A DNA stretch of 64,000 nt, taken from assembly GCF_031458235.1 (NCBI RefSeq), contig NZ_JAVDYB010000001.1, forward strand, positions 1,240,001 to 1,304,000, written 5' to 3'. Source of the stretch: Catenuloplanes atrovinosus (GTDB taxonomy: Bacteria; Actinomycetota; Actinomycetes; Mycobacteriales; Micromonosporaceae). The notes under the pieces were generated by a model. The model searched no databases and was not told the DNA's origin. It saw only the letters and a list, made by a program, of their open reading frames with translations. A program made the translations under genes and the position numbers. Numbering within the stretch: position 1 is the first letter of the stretch; every line of letters starts with the position of its first letter. Positions 12,001-27,000 of the stretch are shown here, one piece after another.

Positions 12001-15000
12001 ACCCGCTGGCCCGCCAGCTCTGGTACAGCCCGAAGCTGCGGTTCATCAACTGGGACTGGACGATGACGCCGCGGGCCGAGGACGGCTCGGCCCGCATGCT
12101 CGTACCCCGGTACCTGACGCTGCCGGTCGACGGGCAGGGCGACTGGCAGCGCGCGACGCACGAGTCCACGCCCGCGCGCGACCCGCGCTGGGCGCCCCGG
12201 CCGCCGGACCCGCCGACCGGGGACCGCATGCCGGCCGGCGTGCCGGACCTCAACCGCGAACTGTTCCGCGACAAGACGGTGCACCCGTTCACGCTGCTGC
12301 CGATCGCGAAGGCGCTGAGCAAGTGGGCGCCGTTGGTCAGCCAGTCGCCGCGCTGGCGGCCGACCACGGAGCAGTTGACCCAGGACGGCGTGCACGAGGT
12401 GCCGGGCAAGGGCCGGTTCAGCGACTTCGAGCGGGAGATCCGCCGCGAGGGCAGCGACTCCATGCAGCGCCCTCGCCTGGATCAGTTGCTGCGGCACGAC
12501 TTCACCATCCCGGGTACGGACCTGCGGGCCGGCATCAAGGTCCGCGGCGGCCACTACTACCGGATGCCGGCGCCGCCGGAGACCGCGCCGGACGGGACCG
12601 CGACCGGCGACGGCGGCACGCCGCAGGACACGGTCCGGCCGCTGACCGAGTCGCACAAGGGCCGCGGCTACCAGCAGGCCGCGACCGCGCCCACGCACGA
12701 GTCGTCGACCAGCGTGGAGACCGAACTGTCCGCCGGCTTCCTGGGCCGCGGCAAGATCGGCGAGGAGAGCAAGCTCGGCAGCGGCTTCTCGCCCGGCATG
12801 GCGTGGTCCAGCGAGTCCGCGTTCGAGGCGGCCAGCAGCGCGGTCTCGGAGCGCAACTCGGAGGCACGACGAAACTACTTCCTCTACAAGTACGACGTCA
12901 CGCTGGTCATCTACGGGCCCAAGGGCGAGGTGCTGGAGGTCGACCTCGACGACGCGATGCACCTGATCAGCGGCGAGCGGCCGAACCCGCCCGCGGACCC
13001 GACGCCGCCGCCGGACCGTACCGTGCCGGCGCCGCTGTCCGCGCGGGCCGCGTCCGTGCGGAACCAGGCGCTCGGCGAGGACGCGGAGTCGATCGAGCTG
13101 GACCGGCTCTCCACCGACGGCGTGACGATCGCGCCGGCCGGCACGTCCGAACTGGACGTGGACGGCCCGACGCCGCTACCGGAGCGGGTCGTGCCGGCGG
13201 AGGTGACCGTGCCGCGGCCGCGCACGCCGGAGTCGGACACCGCCGCGCGGGACGCCCGGATGCTGCTCAACGGCCGGCCGGACGGTGAGCGGCCGGACGG
13301 CGAACTGCTCGAACTGCGCGACCTGCCGGCGAACCGCACCGGCTCGGGCGCGGATGCCGCGCCGTTCGAGGGCGAGCTGCGCGACCTGCCGCGCGAGCGA
13401 CTCTCCCCGCCGTCGAGCCGATCCTCGTCCGGCGTCTCCACGCCCGCGGACGTCGAGCCGCAGGAGCTCGTGGCGCAGCCGGAGACCGGGTCGCCGCAGA
13501 CCCGCGACCCGTCGACGGCACAGGAGCCCCGGGACCCGGCCGAGCCGGAGGAGACCCGGGCGCCGGCCGAGCCGGAGGAGACCCGCGACCCGGCCGAGCC
13601 GGAGGAGACCCGCGACCCGGCCGAGTCGGAGGAGACCCGGCAGCCGGAGACCCAGGAACCGGAGGAGACGCGGGAGCCGGAGACCCGGGAGCCGGAGATT
13701 CCGGCGTCCGCGCCGGAGACGCCGGAGACGCCGCGGGAGCCGACCGGCCCCTGGTTCCTCCGCGTCGGCGCGCTCGGCCAGACCAACGTGCTCAAGGCCG
13801 GCGTCCAGGCCGACCAGGACCCGGCCGCGGTCACCGGCACGTCGTCGGAGCAGCGGATCGCGGAGCTGGCCCGCAGCTACGCCGACGACCTGCCCCGGAA
13901 CGAGTCGCTCACCGCCGCCCAGGACGCGGAGATCCGCAACCTGGTCAGAGACAAGATCGCCGAGCTGCTGACCGCGCCCGCGCCGCAGGAGGGCCGTACC
14001 GACGCGAAGACGGACGCGTTCCTGGAGAAGTGGGACGACGCGCTCTACCAGGGCATCCACGGGGTGGCCGGCGGCAAGCTGGTCTGGCTCCGCCCGATCA
14101 TGGACTCGTTCACGCCCGCGTCGCAGCCGGACGGCCCGCGCGTGTACAAGGTCAGCTTCGGCTCGACCACCTCGAAGAGCGAGACCAGCCGGGGCAGCGG
14201 CGGCGCGAACGAGTCCAGCCTGGACGGGTCGATCGGCGGGCTCGGCTGGCGCGCCGCGCGACTGATCATGCACCTGCCGGAGATCAGCAACACCAGCAGC
14301 GTCTCCGAGTCCGAGGCCGCGGAGCGGCGCCTGGTCGCGGGCCGGCAGATGTTCATCGAGAACAACCAGCCGTTCGACGTCAACCTCGGCTTCGAGGTGC
14401 TGATCGACGGCGAGCCGCTCGGCCGCACCACGCCGGACGGCACGAACGACCGGCCCGCGCGCGCCACCGCCACGGTCACGTTCCCGAAGGAGTACACCGA
14501 CCCGGCCAACGGCACGGACACGCTCACCGACCGGGCCGGTCCCGCGGGGCCGGAGCCGACGCCGGCCGATCAGCGGCGCCCGCACCGCGCGCACACGGTG
14601 CTGAACGCGTTCGCCACCAAGAATCTGATCGCCGCGTGGGAGAAGGCGCTGGTCGCGAAGCTGGGCGCGGAGAAGGCGCTGCCGTACGTCCAGCAGGGGG
14701 TGAAGCAGTTCCTGAACGAGCGTGCGGTGATCAACCGCAACCGGTTGCTGTTCACCACCGGCGACCGGGAGGGCGGCCTCACCGGCGACGAGGGCACCAT
14801 GCGGCTCGACCTCTCGGTCACGCTCGGCGACCTGCAGTTCCTGGGCACGGCCCCGAAGGTCGCGGTCCGCGACGACCTGGGCATCGTCTCGTCCGAGTCG
14901 CAGGGCGTCGACGGGTCCAGCGGCGTCTCGGTCAGCACGGAGGTCTTCGGGTACGGCCTGACCTCCGAGGGCAAGCCGCCGGCGGGCACCGAGGACAAGC

Positions 15001-18000
15001 GCTTCAAGGGCATCTTCGGCGGCGGCCCGGAGTTCAGCTCCACCCGCGAGTCCGGTTCCGAGATCGCGGTCGACGCGTCGAACCACACCGTGCTCAAGCG
15101 CAAGGAGGATCAGGCCCGGTACAAGCTGACGATCAGCGGGCAGTTGCTCACCTCCGGTGTCACGGGCGTTCCGCCGGTGACCACGGACGATCTGACCATC
15201 GAGTTCGGTGTGCCGGTGTCGGAGCGGACGGATTTCGAGCAGTCGCTGATCGGCACCACCGCGGAGCCGGGCCGGCGCTACGACGTGGACGCGCCGCCGG
15301 TGGAGCCGGTCACCGAGCCGGTCACGTCGGTGGAGGCGGAGCGCAAGCTCGGCCCGCAGCGGACGAACGCGCCGCAGGCCCGCCGCCCGTACCGCCAGGA
15401 CCCGCACGAGACCGAGCCGCTGCAGCTGGCCTCGCGGCGCGGTCTGGGCGCGGGCGTGGTGGTCGGCCTGCCCGGCTCCGAGGCGGTCATGCCGACGATC
15501 GTCACGGCGCTGCAGAAGCTGTCCGGCAAGCCGGACATCGGCGACGCCGCCACCACGCTGGTCAAGACGCACAGCGGGCGCCCGGCGATGGAGGCCGACT
15601 ACGGCCGCGTCGAGGCCGGCCAGCCGTACACCGTGGACATCGACGGCGAGCAGTACGACGTGCTGGTGACCGCGCACACCGGCCGGCGGCGCGCGAACCA
15701 CGACTACGACATGGACGTCAACCAGCGCGCGGTCTACGGCGGCACCACCGAGGGCGCGCTGGGCACGGAGAACGAGGTCCAGTTCTCGCTCGCCGGCGGC
15801 CTGCTCGTCCCGCTGCCGTCCGGCGTCAAGCTCCAGCTCCCGCGCGTGCAGGTCGAGGGCGGGCGCTCGGTCTCCGAGGACACCGCGTACAAGGACTCGG
15901 TCAAGCACTACCGGCGCACCGAGACCACCGGCTCGGTGACCGAGTTCGCCTACGACGTCACGTACGAGGTGGCGATCCGGAAGAAGGGGCTGGACCGGGA
16001 GACGTACCTGGTCGGCAAGCCGGACCACACGGTGAACCAGGTGGCGGTGCCGCACGAGCACCTGGCGCCGTCGAAGGTCACGCCCGCGCAGCGCGTCGAG
16101 GCCGGCGCCACCACGATCACCCGGAAGCCGCCGGCGTCCTGGACCAACGGGCGGCACGTGCCGTTCGACTCCAAGGGCGCCTCCGGTACGTACCCCTTCT
16201 TCATGACCATGCCGTCCGTGGTGGCCGCGGCCGCGCGCGCCTACCGGGATCTCAACAAGCTCGGCCGCGCCTGGTACCAGGAGCCGCTGAACTGGCCGCA
16301 GGCGATCTGGAAGGCCGGCATCCCATCCGAGCTGGGCGCGCACTTCGCGGAGCAGACCAGCGAGAACGGCTGGACCATCCCGCTGCCGGACCACGACGGC
16401 TGGCACCAGGCCGTGGTGGTCCGCACCCGGTTCACCGAGCCGGAGCACCAGGACAAGGGCACCAGCACGGAGATCGAGCACTACGTGCAGTCCGCGCTCA
16501 GCCAGGACCGCGAGCGCAAGGTCAAGTGGAGCGCCGGCGGCGCGGCCGGCGTCGGCGTGGTCGCGCCGGTCAGCAAGAGCGGCGAGCAGGCGGCGAAGGG
16601 CACGCCGGCCACGCCGAAGGACGGCGGGCTGCACCGCCGGGCCATCATCGGCGGCGCGACCGGCGTGGGGGAGTCGGACGCGGACCGGATCAACATCGGG
16701 TTCGCCGGCGGCGGTGGCAAGTCCACCGCCACGGCCACGCCGACCGGCAAGGGCAACATCGACATCACCCGGGCCACCTACAACGACCTGGTCCACTCGT
16801 ACCGGGGCACGCCGGTCTTCGAGGTGACCACGGTGCGCTGGCGCGACGGCGGCGTGCAGCTCGACGGCCTCACCCCGAAGATCGTGACCGAGGCGGTGGA
16901 GTCGCAGACGCGGTATGTCGAGGTCAAGCACGGTGCGGATTTCATCACTCCGGATCGGATCGCGGAGGATCTGGGGCTGCCGGAGGCGGTCAAGGAGGAT
17001 GCGTCCGAGCCGACGTTGACCCGGCAGATCGTGGATCCGGCGCTGACCCGGGCGGCCGGTCATCCGGAGCGGGTCACGGCGCCGGACGTGCTGCCGAAGA
17101 TCGTGGAGGCGTTGCGGGCCAAGGGTCTGCTGCCGCCGCCGGACGCGAACGGCCGGCCGGTGCCGACCCCGCTGCAGCGCGCGATCGAGAGCCGGTTCGC
17201 GGACTGGGCGCTGGAGTCGCAGTACTTCCCGCTGACCGGCGAGGGCGTGCTGGCCTGGGTCCCGATCGTCACGCCCTACGGGAACACGAAGTATCTGGCT
17301 ATCCAGGTCAACGCGACCGAGGGCACGCCGACCTCCAGCCGGGACCGGGACGAGGCCGGGCTGACGCTGCGCGGCGAGGGCCACGACGCCAAGGGCCACG
17401 ACGTCTCGCACTCGTCCAGCGGGTTCTTCGGCGGCAAGTTCCGCGGGCGCGGCGGCGTACCGGGCGGCGACCTGGGCGGGCAGGCCGAGGGCGGGCGCGA
17501 ATGGGAGAGTTCGCACTCGCGCGGCATGGGCGAGACGGTCAAGGACATCTTCCGGGTCGGTACGAAGAAGTCCGTCGAGCTGAACCAGCCGCTCCAGTTC
17601 GAGATCAACATCGGGCTGACCAACGAGAAGCCGGAGATCTTCCGGATGATCTCGTCGACGATCCGGGACTCGCTGTTCACCATCACCAACGACCACCCGC
17701 TGGCCCGCAAGCTCTGGTACGACCCGGACCTGCGGTTCATCAAGTGGGACTGGACGGCCACGCCGCACGCGGACGACGGCTCGGCCCGCATGCTGGTGCC
17801 GAGGTACCTCACCGTGCCCGTGGACCAGGAGGGCAGCTGGCAGCGCGCCACGCACACGCCGGCCACGGCCCGCCCGCCGCGCTGGGCGCCACGACCCGCC
17901 GATCCGCCGCCCGCGCCGCGGATGCCGTCGCACGTGCCGGAGCTGAACGGCACGCTGCTGCGGGACAAGACGGTGCACCCGTGGACGCTGCTGCCGATCG

Positions 18001-21000
18001 CCAAGGCGCTGAGCAAGTGGGCGCCGCTGGTCAGCCAGCCGCCGCGCTGGCGGCCGACCACGGAGCAGTTGACCCAGGACGGCGTGCACGAGGTGCCGGG
18101 CAAGGGCCGGTTCAGCGACTTCGAGCGGGAGATCCGCCGCGAGGGCAGCGACTCCATGCAGCGCCCCCGCCTGGACCAGCTCCTGCGGCACGACTTCACC
18201 ATCCCGGGTACGGACCTGCGCGCCGGCATCAACGTGCGCGGCGGCCGTTACTACGCGGTGCCGGTGCCGCCGCCGCAGACCACCCCGGACGGGACCGCGC
18301 CGGCCGAGGGCACGGCCACGCCGCGGCCGGACTGGCAGCCGCTGACCGAGTCGCACAAGGGCCGCGGCTACCAGCAGGCCGCGACCGCGCCCACGCACGA
18401 GTCGTCGAAGAGCGTGAACACGGAGCTGTCGGCCGGCTTCATCGGCCGCGGCAAGGTCGGCGAGGACAGCAAGCTCGGCAGCGGCGTCTCGCCCGGCATG
18501 GCGTGGTCCAGCGAGACCGCGTTCGAGGCGGCCAGCAACTCCGTCTCCGAGCGCAACTCGGAGGCGCGGCGCAACTACTTCCTCTACAAGTACGACGTCA
18601 CGCTGGTCGTCTACGGGCCCAAGGGCGAGGTGCTGGAGGTCGACCTCGACGACGCGATGCTGCTCAGCAGCGGCGAACGGCCGGACCCGCCGGCGGAGGC
18701 GACGCCGCCACCGGTCCGTACCGCGCCGCCGCCGGTCCGTACCGCGCCGCCGTCCGCGCGCGCCGCGTCCGTCCGGAACCGGGAACTCGGCGAGGACGCG
18801 GACTCGATCGAGCTGGGCCGGCTCTCCACCGACGGCAGCACACCGGACGCCGAGATCGAAGGGCCGCTGCCGGAGCCGCTGCCGCTGCCGGCGCCGGCCC
18901 TGGGGCGCTCGCGCTCGCCGGAGCGGGACACCACCGTGCGGGACGACGACACGGACTCGTTCTCCGACGAGGACGATCTGCCGCTGCCCGAGCTGTCCAT
19001 GCACCTGCGCACCGAGCCGCAGCCGATCCGGATGCAGCCGATCGCGCCGCGGACGCGCACGCCGGAGCGGGACCCGGCCGTCGACGACCTGGCCTCGCTG
19101 CTGGACGACGACAGCGACGCGCGCTCCGACAGCGACGACGACGATCTGCCGCTGCCCGAGCTGTCCGCGCAGCCGCCGGCCGAGCTGGAGCCGGTCCGCC
19201 CGACGGCTCCGGCGCCGCGCGCGCCGGAGCGCGACCGGGCCGCGGAGGACCTGGCCTCGCTGCTGGACGACGACATCGACACGCGTTCGGACAGCAGCGA
19301 CGACGACCTGCCGCTGCCCGAGCTGTCCCGGCCCGCGCCGGCCGAGCCCGCGCCGGCCCGCGCCGAGCCCGCACCGGCCCGGCCGGTGCCGGTGGTCGCG
19401 GCCGCCGCGTTCCGTGAGGCCCGGCGGCTGTTCACCGGCCTGTTCAGCCGGCCACCGGCGGAGTCCGGCGTCGAACTGGCCGACTTCTCCACCCGGCCGG
19501 GGTCGCGCGACGTCGCCGGCGCCACGCCGCCGGACACCTCCACCTGGCGCCCGATCGGCCCGGACCGGTCGCCCGAGCGGATCAGCCGCGGTTTCTCCTG
19601 GCTGTCCTCGATGAACCCGGCGCGCGAGCAGGGCGGCGAGGGCCTCACCAACTGCATCCTGGCCTCGATCGCGACCGCGCTGCGACTGCGCGGGCGCGGC
19701 GGCCCGTACCAGGCGGTGCCGTCCGTGGTGACGGACGTGGCGGTGCTGGAGAGCTGGGCCGACCGCACGCTGCGTGACGTGACCGCGCCGCCCGGCAGCA
19801 CCGACCCGTACGCCGGCGTGCTGGCCGCGGCGCAGGACCCGGGCACGATCGGCGTGGTCGTGGTCAACGACGCGGACGGCGACGTCGCGCACGCGTTCAC
19901 CGTGGTCCACGACGGCGAGGGCATCGTCTTCCTGGACGGCCAGACCGGCGAGCGGGCCAAGGGCCCGCAGGACCCCGCGCGGGTACGGTTCCTCCTGGTC
20001 GAGCCCGGCACGCCGCCCCGCACGCCGGAGGTCGCCGGCCGGCTCGGCCTGCACGCGCTGGGCGGCTCCGACGGCACGCTGCTCGGCGCGATCACGACCG
20101 GTGCGGACCAACTGCTCGGCGGCCCGAGCGTTCGGTACGACGCGGCCTACGCGCACGCGGTCACGCCGGACGACGCGTCCGCGCCGGAGCGGATCGCGAG
20201 CGACCTGGACCTGCGCCTGGTGGTCTTCGACGACGACGGCGTCCACGGGTACGGCGACACCGGCAACCCCGAGATCTACCTGCACCGGTCCACGGTGGAC
20301 GGACGTACCGTCTTCGTCCCGATGGCGCCGCACGGCACGCCGCACAGCCTGCCCGCCACCCGCCCGGCCACGGAGATCGGTGCCGGCTACGTCACCACCG
20401 GCCTGGAGCCGCTGGGCGGCGAGGACCGGGCGCGCGGCGGCGACGTGCTCGCCCGCGCCGCGTCCCGGTTGCTGGCCGAGCACGCGCCGGAGATCGACAT
20501 CGAGGCCTCCTGGCAGGCCGGCTCGCGGTCGCTGCCGCTGCGGATGACCGGCCACCTCACCATGCACCGACTCGCCGACCGCATGCCGCAGTTGTACGGC
20601 CGCGGCCTCACGCTGCGGCCGGCCGGGCGGGCCGCGAACGGCGACCGGGTGGAGCTGGTGATCCGTGCGCGGCGCGGCGGCGACTACGGTGCGCTGCCGT
20701 TCACCGGCGAGGGCGCGCAGTACGGCGGCCTGGTCGACGTGGACATCCACCTGCGGCGCATCCCGGCGTCCGGCACCGGCACGCGGACGGTCACCGCCAC
20801 CGAGCGGCTGTTCGAGCGGGTGCGCCAGACCGCGCCGCCGCCGATCGTCGCGGACCCGGAGCAGCGGTACCCGCTGGAGCGCCCGGTCACGGTCCCGGCC
20901 GAGATGTTCCGCGACGGCTCGGTGTCGCTCGGCGCGATCAGCCCCGCGCTCGGCCGGCAGCTCGCGAACGAGATGCGGCCCGCGCCGGCGACCGGCCTGC

Positions 21001-24000
21001 TCGGCATGGTCGCGGGCCGTGGCGCCCGGGCCGTCCGCCCGGCCGCGCCGATCCCCACCGAGGAACTGCGCCGCGACCTGATCGCGTCGTTCGGGGCCAA
21101 GCAATTCGGCACCGGGCGCGACGGCAGCGGCGCGCGGCTGCAGCTCGGCGAGATCACTCCGACCGGCTTCGTCCGCACGCCGGACGGCTACCGGATGGCG
21201 CTGCTGGCGGGCGTGCGGGCCGAGGTGACGCCGGAGGGCCGGGGGGTGCGCGACCGCATCGCGTACGTGCCGGACGCGGTCGAGCTGCTGGTCGACCTGC
21301 CCGCGGCCGAGCGGCTGCTCGGCGGCCTCGGCGCGGCGGCGCCCGCGCTGGCGCCGTACCAGAGCCCGGACGCGTACCCGGCACCGCGGGCCACGCACGT
21401 GGTGCCGTTCCCGGCCGGGATCGACGCGGAGCGCTGGGACCGGGTGCTCGGCGATCCGCTGCTGGACGCGGGCGGCGAGCGCCTCACCGGCCTGGCGGCG
21501 CGCTCCGGCGTACCGCTTTCCGACCTGCTGTCGCTGGTGGAGTCGATCGGCCGGGTGCCGGACGACGTCACCGCCACGGCCCGCGAGGCCGGGCTGCGCC
21601 GCGACCCGTACCGGCTGCTGCCGCTCGCGGTCACGCTCGGCGTCGACCCGCGCGGCCTGCGCGTGTTCGGCGAGCACCTGCACGACACCACGGACCCGGC
21701 CGCGCTGCGCGAGCGGCTCGAACCGTTCGGCGCCCGGACCGAGGACGACCTGTCGCTGCTGGCCGGCATCGCGGCCCGGGCCGGCCTGACCGACGCCGAC
21801 CTGCCGCTGTTCAAGACGTTCCGGGACGACGGCGTCCCGCTGGAGCTGCTGCACGCGCTGCCGGACGGCCTGCTCACCCACGCGCTGGACAAGGCCCGGC
21901 TGAAGCTCCTGGCCCGTACCGACCCGGACCGGGCGGCGGCCGAGCTCGGACTCCGCGACGGGCTCGCGCTCCGCACGCTCGCCACCACGCTCGGCATCAC
22001 CGACCCGGCGTACCTGACCGTGGTCGCGGACCAGGTGCGCGCGGCGGCGGCCACCGCGAACCACGGCACGGTCGAGGCCCGGCCCGGCCGTACCGAATGG
22101 ATGCGGCTGCGTGCCGACGACGGCACCTGGGGCGACTGGCGGCCGCGGGACGCCGGCGTGGTCGAGGCCACGCCCGCCGACCGGATCGAGACCCGGGGCC
22201 CGACCGTCACCGAGCGGCGCGGACGCGAGCCGGACGGCACCTGGGGCGCGTGGCAGCCGGTGGAGCACGGCCAGGGGCGGGCGCTCGCGATCCAGGTGGA
22301 GCGGGAGAGCCGCGGCCAGGGCGAGGCGGTGGCGGCGCTGCTGCCCGCCGAGCTGCACGCCGACCGGCTCACCGAGGCCGGCCGGATCGGCCACTACGTG
22401 GAGATCTCCGGCCGGCTCGGCTTCCCGGTCAGCGACCTCGCCCACCTGCTGCCCTCCCGGCACCTGGAGTTCCTCGCGTACGACCTGCTCCAGGACGTGC
22501 CGCTGAACCGGGTCGCGGAGGCGCTGCGGCTGCACACCGACGGCGGGATCGCGCCGAGCCCGGCGCTGTGGGACAGCCTGCCGGCGAAGCCCACCCCGGC
22601 TCAGCGCGACGACCTGGCCGGCCGGCTCGGCGTGCCGCCGGAGGCGATCGACCGGCTCACCGGGTCGGCGCTGACCGACCCGGCCGCGCTGCTCACCGTG
22701 GCCGACCGGCTCGGGCTGGACACCACCGAGCGGGCGCGGCTGGTGGAGCTGGCCGAGACGACCGGCCGGGCGCCCACCGACCTCGGCTCGCTCGCGATGC
22801 GCGCCGGCACCACGCCGTCGACGCTGCTCGAGGTGGCACACGGCGTGGGCGTCGACCCGAGGCACCTGATGCCGTTCCGTGCGGTCCTGACCCGGATCGG
22901 CGACGCGGACGGCGTCGACCCGCGCCATGTGCTCACCGTGGACGACGCCGTGCACGAGCTGGGCTCCACCGCGGACGCGATGCTGACCGGGCTCGCCGAC
23001 CGGTGGCGCCGGTCCTGGACGTTCCGGCTGGCGGCCATGGGCCCGGCCGGTACCGGCCGGTATCGCTTCGATCCGGCGGCGGTGCAGACGCTGATCATGG
23101 ACGTCGGGCAGGCCGACGGCGAGCTGATGCATGAGCGCATCCATATCGCCCGGGACCTGCGGCCGCGGGTCACCGAGACCTCCGAGGCGGTACGGACGGC
23201 GCCGGGCCTGGACGCGGACACGGAGCGGCAGGTGACCGCGCTGACGTCGTGGGCCGCCAAGCAGGACGACGTGGGCCGGATGGCACACCAGATCCGCGAG
23301 TCCACCGCTCGGCTCCACCGGCGCGACGCGCAGACCGCCCCGGCCCTGGACGCGATCCGGGCGCTGTCCGGCACCGAGGCCGGCGCCGCGCGGGTCACCA
23401 TGGTCGAGGCGGCGCTGCGCGACCGCGACGCGGCGCGGGCGGAGCTGGACGCGGCGAGCCCGGCCGACCGGGCGAATCGGAAGCGGCTGGAGCTGATCTA
23501 CCAGCGCCGGGACGTGCTGTTCGCCCGCGCGCTGAGCGGCGCGGCGGCGGACGCGCTCCGGGGCCGGGCGGCGACGCTGGCCGAGCCGGACGCACGGCAG
23601 GCGTTCGAGCGGTTCGCCGACACGCTCACCGCGCTCACCGACGCGTACGCCGGCGTCTCCGACATCTCCCCGGTGGACGTGCTGGTGGAGCAGATGACCG
23701 CGGCCGAACTCGAACTGCGGCTGGACGCGCTGATCGAGGGGCACAGGGCAAGCCGGTCGTCGGTGCTGCCGGAGCCCAACGCGGTGCACCCGCGCTGGCA
23801 GGACCGGGAACGTGCGGACCGCGCGGCGGAGACCTGGCTGCCCGCCTGGTGGACGGCGGAGTCCCGGCTCGGCATCTCGATGCTCGACTTCCTGAACGAC
23901 TTCGAGGACGTCCGGGCCGGGGTGGACCACCGCGCGCTGCTCCGCCTGGCACACGAGCTGTCCGTCGAGGTCAGCGACGTGTACGAGCTGGTGAGCAAGG

Positions 24001-27000
24001 ACCCGGTCCGCCGGGTTCCGGTCGAGCTGCCGGAGACCGCCCGCCGGCTCGGCCTGGACCGGCCCGCGGACCTGCTGGACCTGGCCACCCGGTGGACGGT
24101 CGACCCCGCGCTGCTGCGGGCGCTGGACCCGGAGGCCGTGCGTGCCGAGGGGCTCGACACGGTGGCCGCCCGGATCGAGGCCGAGGCGGAGCGCCACATC
24201 ACGGACGTGCCGGCTCAGTGGGACCGCCGGGGCCACCGCGACACCGACGCCGAACTCGGCAAGAAGGTGGCGCAATACCTGGGCCTCGCCGCGGACGAGG
24301 GCATCCTGGTCGGCGCGCCCGGTGTGGACGGTGCCGCGCCGCGCGGGCCGCAGCCGAGCGCGTCCCGGCCGGCGCTCGCCCGGCTCACCGGCGCCGGCGC
24401 CGCGAACGTGGCCGTGCCGGAGCCGGCTCCGGCACGGCCCGCCCCGTCGCCGAGCCCGTCGATCCGGTTCGCGATGCCGGAGCTGCCGATCATCACGACC
24501 GGTACGGCCGGGCTGCCGACGCCCGTGGACTCCTCGGTCGACGACGCCTCCTCGGAGTCGTCGGGCGACGTGGCCACGGATCCGGGCGCGCAACACCCGG
24601 AGGACTCCGACGGCGAGACCCTGTCGCTGGCGGACGACACCGAGCCGCTCACGGACGCGCCGGCGCAGACCGGCGCCGGCGACGACACCGACGACGTCCC
24701 CGGCGCGCAGCAGCCGGAATGGGACGTCGAGTGGAACGTCGACGAGGACGGCATCCCCGGCGAGCAGATGCCCGAGTGGCCGCTCGAGCCGGACGGCGCC
24801 TTCAACGCCGGGATCGTGCCGGACATCGCGTTCGACGGCGGCATCGTGCCGGACGGCGCGGTCCCGGGCGTCCGCCCCGCCTCCCTGGCCGACTCCCTGG
24901 ACCTGGCCGGCCGTTCCCGCGGCGGCCGGCGGCCGCACGTCACGGTCACCGAGGCCCAGCGGTGGGCCACGGTCATCGACGCCGCGGTCACCGAGCTCCA
25001 ACTGGACCGCTCCGCGATCGCGGCGCTCGCGGCCGAGCTGGGCGTGTCCCGCGACTGGGTGGCGGCGTACTCGCTGCGCATCGGCCGGGTCCCGGCCGAC
25101 CTGCCGCGGGTCGCGGCGGACCTGCGGGTCGACGATCCCGGCGCGTTCTTCGCGCTCGCCGCCACGCTCGGCCGGCCGCCGTCGTTCTTCGCCGGCGAGG
25201 ACCTGTCCGCGCTGAACACCGCGCCCGTGGACGACCGGTTCGCGCCGGTGGCCGAGCTGCTCGGCGGGCCGCACCCGGAGACCTGGGACACCCCCGCGCC
25301 GGACGGTTTCGGCGACCACCTGTGGGCGATCCACCGGGCCACCGGCGCGGTGCCGGAGGACATCATCCAGCAGGCCCGCAACGCGCGAATGGACGTGCGC
25401 GACCTGGCCCGGGCCGCGGCCGAGCTGGGCCGGCCGCCGGTGGTGGTCGCGATCGCGGCGCAGACGCTGTCGCTGGCCGGCATCCAGCGCTTCCACGAGC
25501 GCCCGGAGAACGTGGGCGAGCGCCCGCGGCCGGGCGAGCCCGCCACCGAGCCGAACCCGCAGGCCGGACCCGCGTGGGAGGGTGCGCTGATCCTGCCCAC
25601 GATGCCGGACGAGCGCACCGGCGGCGGAGACGTCCGCGCCGACCGGCTGATCGCCGCGTTCCCCGGCTGGGCCGACGAGCTGCACCGCCGGTTCACGATC
25701 ACCGAGGCGGACATCCCGTGGGCGCACAAGCACCTGCGCCAGACCGGCCAGACGCTCGACTCGCTCACCCGGATGTCCGACCAGCGCGGCCTGGCCCGGG
25801 TCCTCGGCTGGCGCCTGGACGAGGGCCGGATCACCCCGGCCGTGCTCGACGACCTGGCCACCCACCCGGTCGGCGGCTACGACGCGCTCGTCGCGATGAA
25901 CGCGGCCGACGAGATCATGCCGGACCTGCGGCTGCCGATCCACCCCGGCATCCCGCGTCCCGAGGGCGTCACGATCCGGCTGCCGATCGACGACACCGTA
26001 CGAGCGGACGAGCTGACCGCGCGGCACCCCGGCGTCACCGTGATCGAGGGTGAGGGCGGCCGGTACGCGGAGTTCGCCCCGGCCCGCATGCCGGACGGCT
26101 GGGAGGGCCTGGAGAGCCTGCTCTCCGACGCCATGACGCGCGACGAGTTCGGGCGCCTCACGCACGAGCCCACGTACAGCGTCCGGATCGACACCGGGTA
26201 CGGCGCCGACCGCGACGCGTACCTGCGGCTCGCCGCGCTCTACTTCGGGCACCTGCCGCAGCTCGACCGGATGATGCTGCTGCCGAACATGGACCTCGAC
26301 GAGGCCGCGCGGGCCGGCTACCCCTCGTTCGAGGACTTCGTGGCGGACAACAGCCGGCCCACCGACCCGATGCGCGTCGACCCGGAGCGCGGCACGGTCA
26401 CGTTCGAGGTGCCGTGGTCCGTGCCGTTCACCGTGCAGACCACCACCACCACGCTCTCCGCCATGGTCGGCGCGGCCGGGCGCCCGGAGACGGCCGCGCT
26501 CACCGCCGGCCGCTGGTTCGAGGCGCCGGGCGAGGTCCACGCGTCCTCCACCCTGGACCGGGCGCTGTCCGACCACGAGGCCAGCGGGCGCGACCTGGTC
26601 GGGCTGGTCCCGCCCGGCCCCGGCCAGGCCCAGGCCGCGCTGCTGTTCCACCTGTTCCCCGGCGAGCACCCGGCGGAGGACAGCGGGCCCCGGCCGCCGG
26701 CGTCGCTCGGCCCGGTCTACACCGACCAGCCACCGGCCGACCCGGCCCGGGTGCTGGCCCGGGACCCGGAGACGGCCGGCCTCGCCGGGCGGGTCGGCGA
26801 GCTGGACGCGCTGGCCGACCTGATCGGCGCGCGGGCCGGCGTGACCGACCGCACCGAGGTGCTGATCGGCCTCAGCGCCGGCCGGGCCGGGCTGGCCGGG
26901 CTGGCCGACAGCGACCTGACGGTCGGCGAGGCGTACCGGCGCATGCTCGACCACCGGATGCCGGCACCGCCGGCGCTGCTGCGCGCCGCGTACCGCAGGC

